Of a stretch of 64,000 bases of DNA, positions 13,282 to 25,286 are shown piece by piece. The stretch lies in assembly GCA_033296885.1 (NCBI GenBank), contig MU863911.1, positions 62,001-126,000 of the forward strand, given 5' to 3'. A model generated the notes under the pieces. It saw nothing but the letters and a program-made list of their open reading frames with translations. It was not told the origin of the DNA and did not search any database. Positions within the stretch are counted from its first letter, which is position 1; each line of letters starts with the position of its first letter. The DNA is from Triangularia verruculosa. Its lineage: Eukaryota; Ascomycota; Sordariomycetes; Sordariales; Podosporaceae. Made by a program: the position numbers and the translations under genes.

Positions 13282-16200
13282 TCTCTTGCTCACGGTTACG
13301 GCACAAAGGGCTGGAACTGGGACACGGGCGGGACTTGGGGGGGCAGCATTAAACAATCAGATAATAATACTTAACAATAATAGGGAGAGAAGAAACCGTG
13401 GAAACGTACGACTTGTAACCCAGCAGCTGGACGACGGGGGAGACGGGGGCAGTCACAGTAATAATCGAGGTACAGAGCGAGGGTAGCAGAGAGCGCAAAA
13501 TTGCGTTTTGGCCTCTCGTTTTTCGTCGACCTCCTCGCCTTCTGCTTGGCTGTGCTTCAGTCCAGTCCTTGTACATACTACAGAGAAGACCTTGGCTTCC
13601 CCCAGGCCATCGTGGTGGCATCTGGCGGAGACGCAGAGCGATTGAGACTGCCGGACACAGTGCGAGCCAGACGCACCGTCGGCGGCAAAGAGAACGGAGA
13701 GGAGGGGCAGCGAGCGATACCTAGCCAGCAGGGTACAGGGGGCTTGTCAATACGGCCAACGGACTAACCCTCCCCGGCTACCGTTTTTGCCTGAGACGGA
13801 CCCAACGGACGGACGACGGGACTGGTTGGTGAGAGGTGACAGCAATCACAAGCTCCCGCGCGTAAAAAAATAGAAGAAAAAAGATGGGATGGCGGGAAAC
13901 ATGTTGCTAGCATGAACCACCAGCAAGATGCTGCCACACTATCGGTTGCTGCTAGCCAAATCACTGTTCAGGATACCCCTCAGTCACAGCTCCTGCTTCC
14001 CTCGGCGCCTTAATGCCTCGTAATCCACGAACAAACTCACAAGGCTTGCGACAGAGCCTTGTCGATTCGGATCGTATTTGCACGAGTTTAAAATGGCAGG
14101 ATGACTGGAGCAAACAATCCAGCTACTCCTGCATAGGGGTTCGGTTCTGTCCTGCTTTTGGGTCTGAGCGGGACACGAAGAGTGGGATGTGGGGCGCTTC
14201 CAACAGCGAACATGACGGAGACCAGCTTGAACGGGCACAGTGGGAATCAAGATGATTGAGGAGAGGCGGGGCATGAAGATGGAGGCAAGCTCAAACCCAC
14301 AGTTCAGTTTGATATTTGTCACTTATATGATCCAACCCTGGTAGCATTGATATCAGAGGCTCGGAGTGGTGATAGCAACCTCCAAGCTGTGTGGTGGTTG
14401 GAGCTGGCGTTTCCTTGAATCCTGTCCAGTGAAAGTGACAGGAAAACCGTTGGAAACCACCGCCGATCGACAAGGGCCCCAGGAGAGCTCCATTTTGACC
14501 CCACACCAGCCTACCCGACCGTCAGGGTTCGCCTGTGCTTTTTGCTCTCCGTTTCAGACAACCCAGCACCTCTCACCTGCCCATCATCATGCTCGAAGCT
14601 GCATGGAATCATGATGCTATGGGCGGTTCCGTCGGCAGGGTATCATACTTATCTAAGGTTGCTCCCGAGGAATCCTTCTTTCTGGCCAGAAACCTGCAGA
14701 TAGGGCACACGTACATCCAAGCAGAGGCTTGACGAGGTCTTCTGGAAACCCATGTATGTACCTCCTCTACAATCTACAACACCTACCCAGCCATACCTCG
14801 TAACCACATTGCCACACTTTCTCACTTATTCTATTGCATCCCTATAGACACCGATTATTCCGAGAGGTTTGAGTAAAACTTACGATTCCACTGTTTCCTG
14901 GGCTTATTCACGGGGACTCGGACGGCACTTGCGAACCGGTTCAGTAAAGAGCAGAGTCAGGGTACGAAGGTTGCATGATAGTCCAGATGATAAGATGCTG
15001 GCGTCAGACCGGCCAGATCCTAACAGCCAGTCTAAAGCACTGACATTACACCACCTAGCTGGCTCATGAACCCCACAACAAGCCGGCCATAAACGGCCGA
15101 TTCCATTAGGGCGCAGCTCAAGGTATCAAGTTGTCGTCAACCCTAACCCTTCCATAAATGATCAACGGTTGACCTAGGTTGTCTTTATGTTCCGCAAGAA
15201 TATCTTTCACTGACCTAAAACCGGCGTCTTTGGCGAGTGAATGTAGTCTGCCTTATAGCCACAAATATCTCTCACAACAAAAGCTACCTACCTACCTTAC
15301 TCTTGGGTGATTTATTGTACAACGAATCATTTTCGTTTATCATACACCTGAAGGGCTATCGCTACATGGTAAACACGAAGTTTAGGCAGAGCCAAACGAG
15401 AGTTCTCGCGACTTGATGTGTCCATGGATCGGTCCAACCAGCGCTTCTGCTAGGTAGGTAATTACCACGAGTCTTCGATGGCCGTTCTTAATCAGACACG
15501 CGGTCATGTCTTTGTAGTGTTGCTGGTTCTTACTACCTAGGATGTCTTATAGGGCCCCCTGCTATGGCCTACGATACAACAGCAACGGCGAGTTACGGTC
15601 CCATCAAGGCACCTGCAGACATTCCACCTGATGGACCCCAACTTCTCCAATCGCCTGTCGATGGAACGGCTGCAGCAAAAAGTATGCAGTCAATGTACCA
15701 ACCCTCGTCACTCCGTGACTGTTTTTGGATCCGTGGAAGGAATGTGCCGGGACATTCTCGTACTGTACCAGCTTGTACACCGTGTGGTTCGAGCAAGCCT
15801 ACAGTGGGCAGACCTTCCAGAACATCAACGGAAGCCAGTGAGATCCGGCAGCACATGAGAAACAAACGGACAGCTGCACCACGGAAGAAAACGATGAAGC
15901 GCTCTCCCCGGAGATAGGCTTGGAGTTCCCGAGACATAGACTACACTGCGAAACAAATGATCTGAGCTCCATGGCTGACTCTAGACGCTCCAACCGCGCA
16001 CACAGCATGAGGCGATCCTGTTCCTGCAGGCAGCTTCTCGCCTTTGGCACTCTTGCCACTAGCTTATAGCACGGCTTTATTCTGGAATGGCTTGTCTTCT
16101 TGCGTCTTCGGAACCATTTCTGACATCGTTCTTTTGACCAAACCACAGGCACTCTACATCTGTTGACAGCAGCAGTACAGCCAAGTCACCATATACTCGA

Positions 16201-18028
16201 CTCACCTGCGGCCATCCAGTCTCGCATGAAACGCCTTCTCCGAGTCTCAGTTATGAACGAACAATCTGGGCAAGGGGCCAATGGGTGATAGACACGGACC
16301 TGGCTTCGTGAAAGGAGACCAGCACCACAGTGACCTGACTGGACAGATATACGCCGTTATGCAATGAAGGGAGATGATGAATACCGGGGTTAACGACGTT
16401 GTGTTCACAAACCCCATGCCTCTTATTAGCTGTTCGGCACACGACAGACGCCACCTTCTTCCACCTGCCCGCTGAAGGCCTAGTGATGAAACGGGCTCGG
16501 GCGAGGAACAAAGTCGGGACACTTTAAATCACACGACAGTTCGGCGCGGAAAACGGGAGTGCACATATCGGCGCAGTCTAGGGCCAGCTTGATCGAGCCG
16601 ATGCTAGCGTTTCCATTCAACGCCTGGTCGTAGGCCGTTGTTAACGGGTGCAAGAGTACCATTCTCACAACCATTGGGTTTCCCGACAAAGCATACTCAT
16701 AGACATCTCGGGCCTATGGCCTTCAAACTTCGATATGTTTGAAGGCTACCTAGGGCTGTGCCGTCGACTTTGTCTACCTAGGTCTTGAAGCCCATCTAGG
16801 CTCAAGGAAAACCCGAGCTCGGTTTGCTGAAATCGTTGAAAATCCGCAAGCTTTGGGATATAGACATCTGCAAGACCTCGATAAGGTTCCTAGACACACA
16901 TGGGCTGAGACCCTCGGTACTCTTAAACCTGGAGCTATGTAACGAGCGAATCCCGGACATTCATCTACCATAGGTGCGTTTGGCAAAATTCTCACTTTGA
17001 TATTCCTTTGGAAACTTTAACAACTTCTCGTGATCTACTTTGTCATCACATCCGCCAACTATCCTTTGCTACACCTGACAAACAGGTGCTCTCCCAGGTC
17101 CCGAAGGGACTCTAGACTCGAAGAATATTCCTGTCTCTTTGGCAAGATGGAAAGGTACTCCCTTGCGAAGACTGAAAGCCAACCCAGGCTGTAACACAGA
17201 AGCCAGAGCCTGCAAAGATGATGCATGTTGGTGCTGGAGCAAGAAAGAGTCAGGCTGAAGGGTTCTCGAATGCTGACCTTGGCGGTTGAAGCTTGACAGC
17301 TGCAAAGATGCGATCCAAGGCCGGTTGGCGGACGTGGCAGGCGTGGCAGCCGCAGGTGGTGCGGGGCATGGTCGGCGGGTGGTGTGGCTTGACAACAAGT
17401 CTGACCCACCTCGGCCCCGGGGTTGGATGGCGCTACCAGGTCGGTCCCCTGCTCAAACATTTTTTTTGGTGAGGCTCGATTGGAGAAGGTGTCAAATGTC
17501 CACCTGGCTCCAGCTTGCTCCAGACCGCGAGGCCCCATTTCTGAGCAACTTCATCGATTGCTTGTCTGGCCTTTTCTCTGTGCTGCCCTCCACACGGCCG
17601 TCGCACTGCTCGTTCCATCCCGCCCTCCTATACCTATAGCCACTGATCAGCAATTGCGTCAATCCCCTGCGCATGATGCTCTAAACCCCATCATCGTCGC
17701 CCGCCGTGTTAATATTTGTTTCCGCTGTTTCCTCGGTTTCCCCCCTGCCTGCCGCAGCACACCGTCATCACGGCTCCCCTTTCCACAGTCTTTCTCCGCG
17801 AGACCGACTGTCATTGATTTTAATAGCTCTTCCCTCCCAACGACCATCCGTTAATCCAGGCGTAAGTCACTCGTTGTGTGATGCCCCCACTCCCCCTCGC
17901 CGCCACAAGCTTTTGGGCGTTAGCTGGACGTCGTATCGGAGTCAACCTTTTCTAACTTTTGCCAGACTTAGCCAGGCTCTCTCATTCGTCTCCCCCCCGT
18001 TACGCATATCGATAACTGTCTCGAAATC
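13282..18028. other. Long intergenic region with the promoters of the PAK and KH genes
   Basis: Nothing here reads like a protein gene. The kinase promoter should lie at 13.3-14 kb. The middle (15-17 kb) carries copies of the TAGGTA/TACCTAGGTA motif at 15451-15460, 16746-16754 and 16774-16783. The last 400 bases are C/T-rich and serve as promoter and leader for the multi-KH gene. Frames of 80-140 codons near 15.6, 16.3 and 17.4 kb lie opposite one another, lack domains and were not accepted. Confidence 0.5.
17862..17965 (+). other. Probable 5' UTR intron of the multi-KH gene
   Basis: A consensus donor GTAAGT at 17862 and an acceptor GCCAG ending at 17965, with a TTCTAAC branch sequence about 15 nt before it, define a 104-nt intron 63 nt ahead of the start codon at 18029. 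Introns in the leader are common in fungal housekeeping genes. The sites are seen directly; use is inferred. Confidence 0.55.
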
Positions 18029-21000
18029 ATGGCCGATAACGTTACTGCTGAGCCCTCAGCTGCTAGCCAGCTTCTGCAACAGCATGCCGCGCACCACGTA
18101 ATGGTCGAGGACGTCCCAGACGAAGAGCTCCCACCCAAGTCTGCTGCCAGCAATGAGGCCTCTACCACGGAGTCTGCCCCGCCAGCAGCCGCCCCAAAAC
18201 CAGCGAAGGCAGCCAGCATTGCTACTCAGTCCCGTGAGCTTTTCCCAGAACTCGGGACTGCACCCGCCCCTGTAGCCCGTCCTACCGGTATCTGGGCCAA
18301 GAGGACTGGTGCCAATGGCACAAGCGAAAGCAATGGCACCCCACCCACGTCCGCACCACCCTCCGGCGCCGCGACCCCTACGCCTCTGGCAGTCCGGGGC
18401 CCAGCCAGCATCTCCATCCCGGGCCGCAATGTCGAATACACGCTTCTCGAGCCCCAGCACGTGCTTCCTCGTGCTCAGCTGAAGAAACCGCTGCCAGATA
18501 TCGCTAAGGACTTCAACCGTAGGTCGCGGGCCCCTATCAAAGTTAGCACCATGGCGGATGGTAAGGTCAGGGTTGAAGCTACGGGTGCCCAGGATATCGC
18601 AACCCAGGCCCTCAAGGACTTCATCAACCAGATCGGCACTAAGCTTACCATCAAGGTGCCGATTCCTCGCTCTACAAGGGCCCATGTCATCGGCAAGGGT
18701 GGTTCCACCATCAAGGCCCTGCAGGAGAAGACCGGCGCTAGGATCCAAATGCCCAGGGTGGAGGATGCTCCTGCTGCCCCTGACGACGAGGACGATGACA
18801 GCACCATTGATGTCTTGATCGAGGGCAACTCCCAGCAGGCTGCTGCTGCTCGTAACGCTATCCTGAAGATCGCCAATGAGCGGGCTGCCAACGTCAACAC
18901 ACGACTCAAGGGCATCCCTGCCGAGTTCTTCCCCTTCATTGCTAAGAACGGCCTGGTCGGCAGCCTGGAGCAGGGTAGAGACCTCCAAGTCCAGGTGCCT
19001 TCGCACCCCGTTCGTGTTGCTCATCCACCAGTGGCGCCGCAGGGTGGGCAGCCTCCAGTCTTCTATCCCGCTGCCGATAACTTCATTCAGCTTACTGGTG
19101 AGCGTGATGCTGTCAGGGCTGCCAAGGAGCAGATTGAGAGACGTGCCGAGGAGCTCCGCCGCCAATTGGCGGTTGACCAGTTCTCCCTCAACAAGGGGCG
19201 TCATCAGTTCATCGTTGGTGACAAGGGCATTCCTCAGGATCAGTTCTTCGACCAGACCGGATGCATTGTTGTTCTGCCTACCGATGATGACGACGAAACC
19301 GTCACCATCATCGGACCCTCTGACAAGATCACACCTGCTTCCGATGTGGCTATGGATCTGGCCATGAACATGCAGAGTTCCAACCTTGACATTACTCGGT
19401 ACTTCCGCCAGGTTCCGTCTGCTGCTGCCCACGCCCGCAATGTTACCCGCTATCTCCGTGAGAGGAAGGAAATTGAGCGGCTGGAGAAGTTGCACCATGT
19501 ACACTTCAACACCCCTTTTAATGCCAGTGGCGCTCTTCCATGGGAGCTCTACGCCCGTGATGGTAAGAATGCTATCCGGGCTTCGAACGAAGTGAAGGGC
19601 ATTGTCGAGGGGCACCCTCCCGCCCGCATTACGACAGCTGCCGTCGACCCCTTCTTCCACGCTTACCTGCAGAAGGAAGCAAGGCCCAAGGTTAGACAAG
19701 ACTACGGTGTTCACCTTGTCATCCCGCAAGGTTCCGAGGCCGATGCTCCTCTGCTTCTTGTCTACGAGGGCCGCACAAGCCCCGACTCCTACGAAATTCC
19801 CCGGGCTCAGCCTAGCCAGGCCGATCTCCTTGAGATGCAGAAGTGGTTGAATGAGGCTCAGACCTACATCACTGGCTTGATCGCTAAGCAAGATCCCCTG
19901 ACTGCTGCCACCATGGACGTCCCCACCAAGTTCCATGAGAAGTTGCGCAGGTTCATCAAGAAGGAGCAAGAGAACCGTCCTGAGAACCAGATTCCTGTTC
20001 GTGTGTCAAACACCGGCTCGCTCATCAACTTCCGGGGCCCTAGCTCTGCTGTGGAATCGCTTGTGGCTAAGTGCCAGGCTTTCATTGAGCAGGAGAAGGA
20101 AGACGAGAAAGAGCGTGGATTCATCTTGGAGTTTGAGTTCCCCCAGAAGTTTGCCAACCACCTCATCGGTAAGGGCGGAAGCAACATTCGGGAACTCCGC
20201 GACAAGTTCGACGTTGACATCCAGGTCAATGATGGCAAGGTTCAGCTCAAGGGTCCCAAGGCCAAGGCTGAGGCTGCTAGAGCTCATATCTCTGCTCTCG
20301 GCCGGCAGCTCCAGGACGAGGCTACTCACGTTTTGAAGATCGAGCCCAAGTTCCACCGCGAGCTTATCGGTGCTCAGGGTGCCCAGATCAACCGTCTCCA
20401 GACCCGTTACAAGGTTATCATTAACTTCCCCCGCACTGCTAAGCCCGCCAAGGATGATGAATCCGTCGCAGACTCTAGCGATGCTGGGAAGCCTCGTCGT
20501 CAGCAGGCATCAGACGAGGTCATCGTCAGAGGACCCAAGCGTGGAGCTGATGAGGCCCGTGACGAGATCCTCTCGCTGTTGCAGTATCTCAAGGATAACT
20601 CGTTCATCGACACCATCACTTTCCAGCAGAAGCAGCTGCCATCGCTGATTGGATCTGGAGGTGCTGTCTTGGAGCAGCTTCGCACGTCCACCGGAGCCAG
20701 GATTGATATCCCCAGCGCCAAGGAAGACGGTGAAGCTGAGGTTGAAATCCAGATCAAGGGTACCAAGGCCCAAGTTGCTGCTGCCAAGAAGGCTCTCCAG
20801 GAGAAGAAGGTTGTGTTTGATGACACTGTGGTCAAAACCATCGATGTCGACCGCAAGTACCACAAAGCCCTCATCGGCACCGGCGGTAAGTATAGATCTA
20901 TGCACATTATATCTAGCAAACATTTACTGACGGCTACAGGTGCCAATCTGCGTGATATTGTCGTCAACGCTGGCGGTTCTGATGACCGCCGTGAGCTTGC

Positions 21001-21913
21001 TCGCGCAATCCAGTTCCCTAAGCAGGATACCGATGGAAATACCATCAAGGTCGAGGGTCGCACCGAGGTTGTTGACAAGATCATTTCTCAGATCCAGGCT
21101 ATTGTGTCTGAGCGCGAGAGCCAGGTCACCGATGTCCTTGAGGTGCCTGTCGAGAAGCACCGGTCTTTGATTGGTCGTGGTGGTGACATCAAGCGTGGCC
21201 TCGAGAACCAGTTCAAGGTCTCGATCGACATTCCCCGCCAGGGAAGCGGCCAGACTGGTGTCAAGATTGTCGGCCAAGCTCCCGATGTTGAGAAGGCCAA
21301 GACTCATATTGAGTCTCTGGTCAAGGAGCAGCCGGGTGAGACCGTACAGGTTCCCCGCGCTCTCCACCATGCCATCTCCAACAATGGCCAGATCTTCCGC
21401 AAGTTCCGGAATGATTTTGGTGTTACCGTCGACCATGCTGGACAGGCTGTTCCACCCAGACCTGCCGCTCCTGACGCCCGGTCTAATGGTGCTCTTCCCC
21501 TGATTACCGATGACGAGGAAACCACTGCCGATGCCCATTCCTGGAAAGTTGTCGAGGGCGCATCGTCTGAGGAGGGTGAGATCCCATGGGTGCTTCGCGG
21601 CTCCGCCGAAAGCATCGAGAAGGCCAAGAAGGCCATCGAAACCGCGTTGGAGCAGGCCAAGAAGCAGGATGCCACCGGCTACTTGATCCTGCCTGATCCC
21701 CGCACATACCGCTTTGTTATTGGTCAAGGCGGCAGCAAGGTCAACTCTATCCGCAAGCAGAGTGGTTGCAAGATCACCGTTCCTCGTGACCAAGCTAAAG
21801 GCGAGGCCATCGAAGTTGTTGGTACCAAGGAAGGTGTTGAGAAGGCTAAGGATTTGATTCTGGCTGCCGTTAAGGAGGGCATTGCCAGCAGATCTGCGCC
21901 GAGGGAGCAGTAA
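18029..21913 (+). CDS. scp160: Multi-KH-domain RNA-binding protein, vigilin/Scp160 type
   Basis: The frame is open from 18029 to the TAA at 21911-21913, but a canonical intron (20886-20939, 54 nt, GTAAGT...CTACAG) sits inside it, so the spliced product is 1276 aa. KH loops of the G-x-x-G type are visible at about residues 221 (IGKGGSTI), 712 (IGKGGSNI), 780 (IGAQGAQI), 872 (IGSGGAVL), 948 (IGTGGANL), 1028 (IGRGGDIK) and 1211 (IGQGGSKV). Degenerate ones occur near 390 (VGDKGIPQ) and 1096 (SNNGQIF). The N-terminal 130 residues are Ala/Pro/Ser-rich and disordered. By family, vigilins bind ribosomes and mRNA at the ER and polysomes. The start codon lies in a good context (AATCATGGCC). The family is certain from the repeated motifs; the symbol is by analogy with yeast. 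Confidence 0.9.
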   Translation: MADNVTAEPSAASQLLQQHAAHHVMVEDVPDEELPPKSAASNEASTTESAPPAAAPKPAKAASIATQSRELFPELGTAPAPVARPTGIWAKRTGANGTSESNGTPPTSAPPSGAATPTPLAVRGPASISIPGRNVEYTLLEPQHVLPRAQLKKPLPDIAKDFNRRSRAPIKVSTMADGKVRVEATGAQDIATQALKDFINQIGTKLTIKVPIPRSTRAHVIGKGGSTIKALQEKTGARIQMPRVEDAPAAPDDEDDDSTIDVLIEGNSQQAAAARNAILKIANERAANVNTRLKGIPAEFFPFIAKNGLVGSLEQGRDLQVQVPSHPVRVAHPPVAPQGGQPPVFYPAADNFIQLTGERDAVRAAKEQIERRAEELRRQLAVDQFSLNKGRHQFIVGDKGIPQDQFFDQTGCIVVLPTDDDDETVTIIGPSDKITPASDVAMDLAMNMQSSNLDITRYFRQVPSAAAHARNVTRYLRERKEIERLEKLHHVHFNTPFNASGALPWELYARDGKNAIRASNEVKGIVEGHPPARITTAAVDPFFHAYLQKEARPKVRQDYGVHLVIPQGSEADAPLLLVYEGRTSPDSYEIPRAQPSQADLLEMQKWLNEAQTYITGLIAKQDPLTAATMDVPTKFHEKLRRFIKKEQENRPENQIPVRVSNTGSLINFRGPSSAVESLVAKCQAFIEQEKEDEKERGFILEFEFPQKFANHLIGKGGSNIRELRDKFDVDIQVNDGKVQLKGPKAKAEAARAHISALGRQLQDEATHVLKIEPKFHRELIGAQGAQINRLQTRYKVIINFPRTAKPAKDDESVADSSDAGKPRRQQASDEVIVRGPKRGADEARDEILSLLQYLKDNSFIDTITFQQKQLPSLIGSGGAVLEQLRTSTGARIDIPSAKEDGEAEVEIQIKGTKAQVAAAKKALQEKKVVFDDTVVKTIDVDRKYHKALIGTGGKYRSMHIISSKHLLTATGANLRDIVVNAGGSDDRRELARAIQFPKQDTDGNTIKVEGRTEVVDKIISQIQAIVSERESQVTDVLEVPVEKHRSLIGRGGDIKRGLENQFKVSIDIPRQGSGQTGVKIVGQAPDVEKAKTHIESLVKEQPGETVQVPRALHHAISNNGQIFRKFRNDFGVTVDHAGQAVPPRPAAPDARSNGALPLITDDEETTADAHSWKVVEGASSEEGEIPWVLRGSAESIEKAKKAIETALEQAKKQDATGYLILPDPRTYRFVIGQGGSKVNSIRKQSGCKITVPRDQAKGEAIEVVGTKEGVEKAKDLILAAVKEGIASRSAPREQ
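20886..20939 (+). other. Frame-neutral intron that splits a KH G-x-x-G loop
   Basis: Donor G|GTAAGT, acceptor CTACAG|GT, 54 nt, a multiple of three with no stop in the reading frame. Spliced, the junction codon is Gly and the loop reads IGTGGANL. Unspliced, 18 residues are added inside the loop without changing the frame. Confidence 0.85.
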
Positions 21914-23242
21914 ACTGTTTTCTGATGGACACTAATGATTTGGCGTGGGGTTTGGGGGTGGGGGCAACTGCGGTATCAAAAGTCGAAACTAGAGGACAAA
22001 CGGTTAGGGGGTTGAAGGGCGAAAATGAGGGATAAGCGCATGGTATTTTTAACGCGTTTCATTTTTTCATGCTGAAAAAGTGGGCACTGAGGCGGGATGC
22101 TTTGCTTGATTCTGTTTGGTGATGTGTGGTATAAATCTTTAGCTATGTTATGAATATTTTTGTATGGTTGCAGAAGAAGACTGGGTTGTTATGGTGGTGT
22201 TGTGGTGGTGTACATATCTTTAAGAACGCCAACTCTTAATCTTCAGGAACTGTGCTAGTTGTTTATGTTTATATGTGGAGAGACATACATTATTGACTGT
22301 GCCTTTACCCAGGGGAGATTACCAATTGATTCCTCCCTTACATATTCTTGACCGAGCAGCTTGCTTCTATCCGCATAAGTTCTTCCTCACCTCGAGCTTG
22401 ACCACCAAGAGAGGGTTAGGGTTGATTGATGCCCCCTTTTTAATAGTGGAGTTGCGTTCATCTCACAACCACTCACCCATCGTTTCCTGGATGTTCAGCT
22501 TACTACTTGCAATGCAAAGAGACGTTTGCATCATTCATCTGTAGTCGACCGAGGCGTCTTGACTTCTCGCATCTACTGTCACTCCATTTCTGCGCTTCGA
22601 AGATTTCCCATCTTTTGCGCATAATGGCCGCGACCGCGACCGGCACCACGACCTTGCCTTTCGTGTCTGCCTTTGATGCGACAGACGAGGCGCACAGAAC
22701 ACCCTCTAAAACAAGCAATTGAGCATCATGGAAAGAGCGAATGGCAACACACTGATTGGCCCTCAACCCTGACAGGGCTGCCAATTAGACGATGGCTCGA
22801 ATCCATATCACAACCTCGCGAACATGAGCAAGTCAATTGAGCACGCTGATTGGCGCCCCACCAGAGCACTGGGGACGTTGAGGCGAGGCGCTGACTCCCG
22901 TACCTTGCGTCCGCGGCGCGATCTTATGGAGATGACTTCCTTTTGAGGAAGGTTCTGATTCTGTCAAAAGCTTGATGAGAGCTTCTGTAACTGCTCATTT
23001 AGTCGGAGGGGACAGAGGTGATGGCCGGATGGGTCGGCCGAGCGGTCCGGCGAGATCGATCAAGGCGTTTTCCATGCTGACCTAGGGGTGGGGGCTATTG
23101 GTATATTGCTAGGCAAGCTTTCTCGAATGCTGATATATGAGCAATCTCTCCCATGTTTGATGGCCTCGTCTTTTCCTGGGAGGGTCCTTGCCAAATTTCC
23201 AGGCATGGTGGTTTGCTGTGTGTTGCTATTTGTCCAGTCAGA
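21914..23242. other. 3' UTR of KH gene and promoter of esterase; no gene seen
   Basis: The first 350 bases are G/T-rich and probably the 3' UTR of the multi-KH gene. No frame further on has protein-like composition over a useful length. A TGGCTCGAATCCA stretch near 22789-22801 mimics a tRNA T-arm but has no matching D-arm or A box. Confidence 0.5.
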
Positions 23243-25286
23243 ATGGCGCTTTTCAGGTCGCTCCTTTCATTTTTCTTTTGCATCTCTCTTGTCACTTGCA
23301 TTCCTTTGAGACCTGGTGTTAGTTTTCAGTCGCAGTCGACGTTGCCCATACTTACCTTGCCATATGGATCGTACAGGGCCTCGAGTTACCGATCTTCGAG
23401 CGATTTGTGAGTTCCCACACCTTGACGCCCGAGTCATCCATCAAGCTAATGATAAAACGGGTACATCTTCAAAAACATTAGATATGCCGCTCCGCCCGTC
23501 GGTGAGCTAAGATGGGCCAAGCCAGCTCCTCCGTCACAGAATAGCACTATCCAGGATGGCAGCTATGGCCCAAAATGCATACAGTCAGCGCCGAACGGGA
23601 TCAATATGGTTGGACTGGGGAACAGCGCTCCAGCCGGGGCTGCTATCAACCAATTGTATGTGCTATCTTCGTGAGAAACTTCAAGGTGTTGGAAGCTGAT
23701 TGTCTATCCAGTCTTGGTGGTATCCCATTGCCGGTGTTTTCTGGAGGAAGCGAAGACTGCCTCTTCCTTGACATCTACGTCCCCGGTAAAGCACTTAAAA
23801 ATCCGTCGATTAAGCTACCAGTTGTTGTATGGATCTACGGTGGCGGTTTTCTGTTTGGCTCCAAGGATACGATGACACCGGATTTGCCCTTCTACGACGG
23901 AGGTGGCATGATAGGGCAATCCAACAACGGCATGATCTTTGTTGCCATAAATTACCGACTGGGTGCCTTTGGTTTTCTTGCCGGAAGCTCTGTGGAGAGA
24001 GACGGGCTTCCAAACGCTGGCTTGCACGACCAAAGGGCTGCTCTTCAGTGGGTGAAGGACCATATCCATTTAGTTGGGGGTGATGCTACTCAAGTTACTG
24101 CCATGGGTGAATCGGCTGGGGCATCATCGATACTTCATCACATCGTTGCGGAAGGTGGCAGCCTCGATCCTCTGTTCTCGAGGGCAATCCTCCAGTCCCC
24201 AGCCTTTCAGCCAATATGGGACCGTGCTGGCAAAGTTGAGAACACATTTCAGGATTTTACAACGCTGGCCGGCTGCCAGGGCAAAGGACTGACGTGTCTT
24301 CGAGCTGCTGACTCGACGGCCTTGATCAAAGCAAATAATGCACTTAATGTGAAGCAGGCACCAGGAACGTTTGCAATTGGCCCGACACCGGATGGGAAGT
24401 TCATTCGCCAGCTCCCAGGCCTCGAGCTTGTCCTGGGAAAGTTTTGGAAGCTCGAATCTCTGATACTGTCACATGTTGCAGACGAAGCGAGCCTGTTTGT
24501 CAGTGGCTCCATACAGACCGATGCGCAGTTTTCTGGATTCTTGCGTCAGGTGTTTCCCAACGACACCCTCACGGCGGGTGTCAACGACAAGGTTGAGGAG
24601 GCCTATCCTCCTGTGAAGGGTGCCAAGAAGCCAAAGTATACTACTCAGTCGGCCAGAATGACAGAGTTCACCAGGGATAGCTGCTTTACGTGCCACATCA
24701 GGCGTAAGTCCAGGCACTCTTGTCACTGCGAGGGTCTAGAATGCTGATATCCAACTCTGTCTCCACAGACCTCACAGAAGCCTTCGGCGACAGCAAAGTC
24801 TGGAACATGCAATACAGCGTCTTTCCCGGCCAACATGCCACCGACTTGATACCGACCTTCTTCAGCACAGCCTACACCTCGGACACATTCCTCGACGACC
24901 TCGCCATGTTCTTTGTACCCGTCCTCGGCGCCCTGGTAGCAGGCATCAGCACAGCCATGCAGAGCTACTTTGCCTCGTACATTACGACGGGAAATCCGAA
25001 TACCAACCGAAAACTACTGAATTTACCGCCGGCGATACGCTGGGATCATCCTGTTAGTGGGAGGGGTGAGCAGATCACGGGCGTGCTGGATGTGGGTGGC
25101 TGGGGCATGTCGACGGTCAGTGATGACAAGAATCAGAGAACGCCTTGTGATTTTTGGAGGGGATTTGCGGCGGCTGTGACGGCTCTAGGAGGGTATTCTC
25201 CGCCGGGAGAGGCGGTGCCGCAAAGTCTTGTAAGAGTGGACGGGAACCCGAGCCGGAACTATCTTGGTGGGAATGGTAATGAATGA
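23243..25286 (+). CDS. Secreted type-B carboxylesterase/lipase, first intron acceptor damaged
   Basis: Exons 23243-23406, 23461-23655, 23712-24703 and 24769-25286 give 622 aa if the first intron is removed as homology demands. The first 20 residues are a signal peptide (ALFRSLLSFFFCISLVTC). Alpha/beta-hydrolase hallmarks are all present: RYAAPPVGELRWAKP, EDCLFLDIYVP, the oxyanion loop YGGGF, the nucleophile elbow GESAGA with Ser254, an acidic residue in ADEAS and a candidate catalytic His in PGQHATDL. The family hydrolyses ester bonds of lipids or xenobiotics outside the cell. Introns 2 (56 nt) and 3 (65 nt) are canonical. Intron 1 has a GTGAGT donor at 23407 and a CTAAT branch, but ends in CGG instead of CAG just before the conserved YIFKNIR. 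A downstream AG at 23480-23481 would keep the frame and lose seven residues. The gene may be impaired. Confidence 0.8.
23407..23460 (+). other. Intron 1 of the carboxylesterase, GT-GG instead of GT-AG
   Basis: The donor GTGAGT follows the Asp codon of SSSD. The reading frame resumes exactly at 23461 to give D-L-Y-I-F-K, the expected family sequence, but the last two intron bases are GG. Stop codons TAA, TGA and TAA lie inside, so it cannot simply be read through. A sequencing or assembly error at 23459 is possible. Confidence 0.6.

Noticed and set aside
18056..19969. 637-codon minus-strand frame opposite the multi-KH gene
   Set aside because: It mirrors the codon pattern of the KH gene, has no domain of its own and disappears where codon use of the sense gene changes.
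22786..22806. Possible tRNA T-arm around TGGCTCGAATCCA
   Set aside because: No A box, D-arm or acceptor stem can be built around it.
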